From: Adiantum capillus-veneris
Lineage: Eukaryota > Streptophyta > Polypodiopsida > Polypodiales > Pteridaceae
Reading direction: 5' to 3'
NCBI GenBank assembly: GCA_014529385.2
Contig: CM043944.1
Location: forward strand, 85,029,884-85,093,883
DNA: 64,000 nt
Each line of letters begins with the position of its first letter. The first letter of the stretch is position 1. The translations under genes were made by a program, and so were the position numbers. Shown piece after piece: positions 58,438 through 64,000 of the stretch. The notes under the pieces were generated by a model. That model did not search any database. It had not been told where the DNA came from and saw only the letters and a program-made list of their open reading frames with translations.

Positions 58438-59216
58438 TTAGGATTTTTCAAGGCAACGAGAAGAGAATTCTATGGAGCTCAAGTTAAAATGCAAGGCAAA
58501 AAATTAAGAACCATTAAATCTAGTCATGACACCACTATTCTCACACGGGGTGGCCCATTATGAAACTGTACAAAACATACTTATAGAAATACCATTATAT
58601 CTAAAAAAATAGAAATACAAACACCTTTTGCCTCCAAAATTTCCCTCCAAAGGACCAAATAGGTGAAAAAAAAATTGGCCCTTTTTTGTACACTCAACCT
58701 TTTCTTTTAGCTTAAAAGGGTGTTGAAAAAATGATCTTGAAAAGATTTACCGACCGAATTTGAAATGGGTCCCTTTTATTGGTGAAAAATTCACAACTAA
58801 GGGGTTTTATATTGAGTGTATACATGAGCTTCATTTATAGCCTTGAGCTAAGCATATTGGCACACACAAGGGATTATGTCACAAGGATTGCCCAGCAGGA
58901 TGCACACTAGGCTTCCACATAAGCTAAGTCACATTATCCATCATATGCCACAAGTTGACTAAACATCCACAAAACCTACACCCTAATAGTATGCGGTTGG
59001 ATGTGAAGTCGGTGTTTCTTACCAGATGAAATCTCTTAGGTGTTGTGGTTTAGGTCATCGGCCATACTCCCATTACTAACCCATGACTAAATTTCTTATT
59101 ATTTACATGAATATAGAATAAGGAGTCTGTGTATAACACCAAGCTCCATCCATTCTATGCTCTCATGCTTCTCCAATTTCTCATACACACACTAGCACGA
59201 GACACACCGCCTCACA
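57749..59216 (+). repeat. Rest of block S and LTR end of block V (unit 2)
   Basis: Continuation of S after the CACTA insertion, homologous to 24703-26268. A ~105-bp deletion near 57817 removes the CVDD part of the copia fragment. A GA run lies at 58405-58434. The sequence ends CGCCTCACA as in unit 1. Confidence 0.8.
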
Positions 59217-59218
59217 AG

Positions 59219-59236
59219 TGGTATCAGAGCCTCCGT
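59219..59236 (+). promoter_or_regulatory. Primer binding site, initiator Met tRNA type (unit 2)
   Basis: TGGTATCAGAGCCTCC, two bases after the LTR end, identical to 26271. Confidence 0.8.
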
Positions 59237-60225
59237 TGCCATCCACCCACTTCTTGGTGCACGTGCAACGCCTACTATCAAGCAACCTTAGGCTTAAGGA
59301 CGTAACTATGGTCGATTTTCTTCCTTTCTAAGAAGTATCAAATATTGTAGCAAAGCTTGGGAGATTGGATAATGGAGCTTTGAGCCAAAGCCATGAACAT
59401 TGATAGAAACAAATCAAAGCCTCTTTAAAGCTTTTGGGGAATCTTATTTAACATTAGTAAACAGAAGTTCACAACAACACTAAAATGTTGTTTTTTCTCA
59501 CAAAACGGGATCTGCCATGGCAGCATTCGTGTTTTGAAAAATTTTGTAAAGCATTAGTTAAAAGTGCAAAGGGGCAACACACCTAAACTTAAAACAACGT
59601 TGGATGTTGAAGCCTCCTACAGTAGCGCTAGCACACCTTCAAGATTTTATAGCACTAGAAAACTATATGAGACCGCAATGTGACATGGGACTGATTCTAG
59701 CCAAACTATAAAGTGCTCTCAATTCTTGCACGGGATTCTAAGTTCAAGTAGTCTAGGTATCATTCATACCTTTTAAACAGGGAATGTCGTTGTCTTTTGT
59801 TTATGGGAAGGGGGTTAACCCGGCCAATAAAACACTCGTGGAAACAAGTTCTAACCGCTAGTTTTGTGATAACACAAAGTCCTGCATGTTTGGGTGGACG
59901 TGTGTGACATGGGCCTAAGTATTACCCTTTAATTATTATGATTTAGTATTACCCATTGATTCAATTCATTCAAATGGTAATGAAGAGAGATGTCTTGTTG
60001 ATATTCTAATGTGCTTGCATGATAAAACCCTGTTGGTACCCAGTGATGCCATTGTGAGAATCATTGCAAGTGCAGATGGCTAAACTAATAGCACTATAGG
60101 GAATCAAAAACTTTAGATGATTGAGTTGACCTACTATGGCAATCTTTTTCCACAAATAATTGCATGTAGTCATCCATGGTGCCATGAATAGTGGCTACTA
60201 GTCATCTTCACCCAGAAACAAAAGC
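59237..60225 (+). other. Decayed internal region of block V (unit 2)
   Basis: Homologous to 26289-27270, with scattered substitutions. No gene. Its last ~92 bp (60134-60225) recur at 61378-61472. Confidence 0.6.
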
Positions 60226-61377
60226 CTACCACGGGAGACAACATACCTTGTATCGGCTCTCGTTTGACATTAGGTTGAAGTTTGGGTTGCATCAGCTGTT
60301 TAATTTGCGCATAAGCACCAGAGAATACTCTTCTGCATCACTTTTCTCATCAAAATAAGCATCCAAAGATTTCTTGCTAGCCATGTAAAACCTCTTCTTA
60401 TCACCCCTTCTATTGTAGAGAGTGATGGTAAGACTCAGCAGATTCAGCAGTGTTAAAGCTTCTATGAGATTCAACAGTGTTAAAATTTCTACGAGATATC
60501 TTTAAAAACAAAAAGAAGAAGGGATTACGTTGGTGAAGTGATGACAAAGTGAGTACTGTACGTGAAGGTGGTCTGGAAGAGTAAGGGAAAGGCATTGAGG
60601 CCATACAAATTTGGTATTTTCACTTTCGCTCATAGTCTCGGCAAGTTCAAGAGCACTTGTTGCCTATTGCGATCAAGTTATTTTTTTGTATTCAGATTTT
60701 AGTATTAAGCAATTTAATTCAAGGTGTTCTTTTGTGCTATATTCTCTTGAGATGTGCATCTTTCTCTCACCGTTTCCCATAGCGAGCAGGCTGATGCTAA
60801 CCCCCGGCTCAATTCGTGAACATAAAAATCCCCCGACAACGCGTGCGCGCATGCGCACACACACACACACACATTTAAACATGACAGTTTGATTTTACCC
60901 TTAGTAGAGGAGAGCTTTCTGTCTCAGTTCAATTTCTTGTTTGGGATCCCTATCCTGTATTTTCATCCTTGGTGGTAGATTGGCAGCCCATACTCATTTC
61001 CGTTCTCGTTCCAAAGACTGAGTTGTTTTTGTGCTAATCATTTTCCTTAGTCTAAAAAGCCAACTATCTTTTGAATTGTTATGCTATTTTGTGTATAAGT
61101 ATAAATATAAAAACAACAACATCAACACACACACACACACACACACAATCCTTGGGAGCTTCTATGAAGCTAGTCCCAAAACATACCAGATTTAGACCTA
61201 GTAAATTTAGACTATCTCTGGCAAGGTTAAATTCACCCTAAGGTTTCCCAAACTTCATTCTAAGAGTCTAATGAATAAATTTAATTACTTAAAATTTGCA
61301 CAACTAGTTTCTATTTTTAGACTCCTTTAAATGCTCTAATTAGCTCCCTTTGTCTTGTACCTTTAATCAAGGTTTCT
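60226..61377 (+). repeat. Composite insertion made of P, T and U pieces
   Basis: Three pieces stand in a row: gypsy B protease-region sequence (60232-60429, itself with an internal deletion), block T sequence (60430-61146) and block U sequence (61147-61377). All are in the same orientation as in the blocks. The patchwork is absent from unit 1 at the matching point (27270) and is flanked by a ~92-bp direct duplication of block V. A 60-codon minus-strand frame (60292-60474) is a chance fusion across the first junction. Confidence 0.85.
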
Positions 61378-62282
61378 CTATGGCAATATTTTTCCACAAA
61401 GAATTGCATGTAGTCATCCACTATGCCATGAACAGTGGCTACTAGTCATCTTCACCCAGAAAAAAAAGCTCATGCTCATCAAAATTTCTTATTGTTGTCA
61501 CCTTCCATTGCATATACCTATAGCTAGTAGAAAGAGATGGAGAAAAAAAAATGTTTCTATGAGACACCAAGCCATTATTGCTTATGGAAGGATTTTTTGA
61601 GTGACTGAGAACGATGATTCACTTCTTAAGTTTATTTTCTGATGTTTCTGTGGAATGACACGTGCATTTCATATGGATATGTAGTTTGTTGCCTGCCCAA
61701 TACATTGTTTTGAGCTTTGGATATATTTTATTTTAAATTGAAAAAATAACTTTCATGTTGTTTTAGATAATGGGATGGCCAACTCAAATCCAATATGGAT
61801 TGATGCTAACAAAAAATTGGAGCTTAAGCTCATGTAGATGCCTCCATTGTAAGCCTTGGCCAATAAAAGTTTTATAATTGGTAGGGTAATCGTAGGACAA
61901 TTTCTTGGTCAATAATAACTACAAAAAGATTCTCTATTATGATTGAAAAAATTTGTAGGGTGCTTTCTACCGTTATTGACCCAACAAAAGAGACAAAAAT
62001 TTCATTTCATTTAGATTAGAAGTTACGAATGTCTAAGCTCGTTGATACGTCACTCTCAATGTAGATGGGTTTTTGAATAATAGCAATATGTCACCTATTT
62101 ATATTAATGGTGATGCTCCTATGATATTGCATGAGCGCACATGCTCTCATTGTCATGCATCTACAAGATGAGCTTATAAACTACTCGGATATAGGTGTAG
62201 TGAATCGTGAAGATTGTGTGAAAATATACGTGAGAAGGATAAAAAAAGGTGATTAGATCAATAGAGTAGAGACATGCTTTCT
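61378..62282 (+). repeat. Block V, middle part (unit 2)
   Basis: Homologous to 27184-28020, with a few small insertions (around 61780 and 61965-62010). No gene. Confidence 0.75.
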
Positions 62283-62580
62283 ATACTCATCTGCAGCGAA
62301 GATCTTCTCGTGTACCGTAAGTAGCAGGGGACTTCTTGATCTTCCCCCAATTACCTCAAAAGGTGCTTTTCCCATGGAAGTATGTACAGTGTTATTGTAG
62401 GCATACTCCACTAAAGGTAAGTACTTCTCCCATTGGGATCTTTGATCTACTTCTGTTACATAGGCTTTTAGTAGATCTAGGATTGTTAGGTTAGCTATTT
62501 CACTTTGGCCATCCTTTTGCGGGTGATAGGCCGAAGAGAAATTTATCCTCGTTCCACTTAGCAGAGATCTTTAGATATAA
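62283..62580 (-). pseudogene. Gypsy integrase fragment (unit 2)
   Basis: Same fragment as 29291-29585. The AYHPQKDGQSE and VEYAYNNTVHTSTGK regions are readable. In this unit it directly follows block V at GACATGCTTTCT, without the gypsy E protease and RT. Confidence 0.75.
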
Positions 62581-63112
62581 ACATGATATCTAGCTAGACC
62601 AAGTGTAAAAAAATTAAGTGTGTGTTTTCTATGCGCTTTTTTTTTTTTTAATCTTGTTTATAGGACTGCTGAAACAATATAGCATCAAAAAACCACCAAG
62701 TCTGGCAGTAGTACTCATCTGGCGAGGATTTTATCCAGAACAATCCCCTGATTGAACTTTTATAAAAAAGTAAGTTACATAAACGGGAAACACCCCCGCT
62801 TTTCAACAGTAATTCATGCGCTAAGTGAAAGAGAGCAACTTGTATTTTTTCCAAGTCCAAAAAAGACCAGCAAACAATAAGTTATAGCTAGTATGCCACA
62901 AGCCAATCAGCTAGTCCCCAATCCATGTACAATGTTGCACCACAGTAAGCAGTAGCGGCTATCCAGCCCTTACCATATAGACTTAGCCAACCCATATGAT
63001 GGATTATACCTGTTTTAAGCATCAAGGAACATTAATCCTCAGAAGTGCCATATTTTGTCAAGGCCCACCACACGGTGGTTTTATTTCATCAGGCTGCGCG
63101 ACTGATTATGCC
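62581..63112 (+). other. Block V right part (unit 2), no gene
   Basis: Homologous to 29586-30130. No coding evidence. Confidence 0.5.
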
Positions 63113-63908
63113 GCAAAAAATTTCCAGATTTTTGCTTAAGTGTCGTTATCAACAGTAAAAAAAAAAGTGAATCATGGGTATAGAAAAACCCTTTAAAATA
63201 TATATATATATGTACCTGCAATTAAATAATGACCAGCTTCGAAAAAAACCAATAATAGTACCCTAGTAATGCTCCCAAAAGAAACCACCTTTACCATGTA
63301 ATGCTAGTCAAATCCGACCACTGTAGTGGTCCTTACCAGGCTGAAGAACGAGGAACTGAGCCAACCAAACAGAGGTCCAACCATTTATATCATGCCATGC
63401 TAAGTATAGTCATCCCGACTATTTTAAGTACATGTATTTTTATGAAACAATGCTTTACCATTTAATAAAAAAAATGACAGTAATGAGATAATTGATGCTA
63501 AGCTTAGTGACCAACCTGAGTTGTTTGAGTTGTAAGCTCCATGCTCGATGCAAAAAAGATGGAAAAAACACAGTCCTCACTCTTGATGCAGGTAAAGCAC
63601 ACGCAAAGCTAAGTGAGGGGAAAAATGCATCCTCACCTCTTTAAATAGAAGAAGGATAGCCACCCTCACTCATGACTAATTGCCTGCAGTGTAAACTGAG
63701 TAGATCGAGCTCCCTTGGGGAAATGTGGAAGAGTAGCCGCTCGCGATGTCATCTGGCATACTACGTTAAACCAAGCGCCTCATGGCATGGTAAATGACTG
63801 TAATAAGTAATTAGATTACTCACGCCTTGTAACCATCATAGCTTTCTAAGGGTCCTATCCCATGTTTAAAAAGTTGTAGGTCCCCTTAAATAGAACGTAG
63901 AGTGTCGA
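63113..63908 (+). mobile_element. ~790-bp insertion in unit 2, absent from unit 1
   Basis: Unit 1 reads ATTATGCCGACAAGC (about 30124-30138). In unit 2 ATTATGCCG and CGACAAGC are separated by about 790 bp. TGCCG on the left and TGTCG on the right may be a 5-bp target duplication with one change. The insert is AT-rich and non-coding, with CTCACCTCTTTAAATAG near 63635 resembling a promoter. Its ends are neither TG/CA nor inverted repeats, so the class is open. Confidence 0.45.
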
Positions 63909-64000
63909 CAAGCAATGGCATAATACACCTTAATCTGATGCTTAAAAAGGCCATCAACAAGTGGTGGAATGTGTGTGTGTGAAAATGTGTGTACCAGCAA
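63909..64000 (+). repeat. Block V continuation at window edge
   Basis: Matches 30130-30222 and is cut by the window end, so unit 2 continues beyond it. Confidence 0.8.

Noticed and set aside
60292-60474. 60-codon minus-strand frame
   Set aside because: It crosses the junction of two unrelated pieces of the composite insertion, so it is a chance fusion.

Overview
The window is plant nuclear DNA packed with transposable elements. The evidence is a CACTA (En/Spm) DNA transposon with plant-type spliced transposase genes, a captured gene fragment ending in the plant-specific HIPP layout (heavy-metal-associated domain plus C-terminal CaaX), Ty3/gypsy elements of the plant Tat type with two RNase H regions, and Ty1/copia pieces with plant-style initiator-Met primer sites. 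Very long GA/TC, CA/TG and G runs and nested, broken copies suggest a large, repeat-rich genome. The species cannot be named from this sequence. I found no intact ordinary host gene, tRNA, rRNA or CRISPR array.

On the largest scale the window is a damaged direct tandem array with a unit near 24 kb. Unit 0 (1-6140) carries blocks P, Q and S. Unit 1 (9316-33436) carries P, a spacer, Q, TU, S, V and a second spacer. Unit 2 (33437-64000, running off the end) carries P, TU, S and V. All copies have the same orientation, and each has its own deletions and insertions. Block P holds a decayed gypsy element (B: long terminal repeat, gag, protease), a piece of another gag (C) and many microsatellites. 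Block S holds a decayed copia reverse transcriptase/RNase H fragment. Block V holds a copia-type long terminal repeat end with primer site plus pieces of a third gypsy (E).

Three younger insertions sit in this array. A truncated copia element D (about 6160-9315, minus strand) lies between units 0 and 1. A nearly intact 8.7 kb gypsy element A (39529-48199, minus strand) lies at the P/TU junction of unit 2; it has two LTRs, primer and polypurine sites, and a gag-pol frame broken by one visible stop. A 6.9 kb CACTA element (50883-57745) is inserted into the unit 2 copy of block S. Units 0 and 1 keep the uninterrupted target, so the 3-bp target duplication (AGA) can be read directly.

The CACTA element is the most interesting object. 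It carries a TNP2-like transposase gene (five exons, with lesions), a TNPA-like gene (three exons, with a premature stop), a dense array of CGTCGCTA repeats near its right end, and between two ~100-bp direct repeats a fragment of a HIPP-type metallochaperone gene that retains its CxxC metal-binding motif and its prenylation box.
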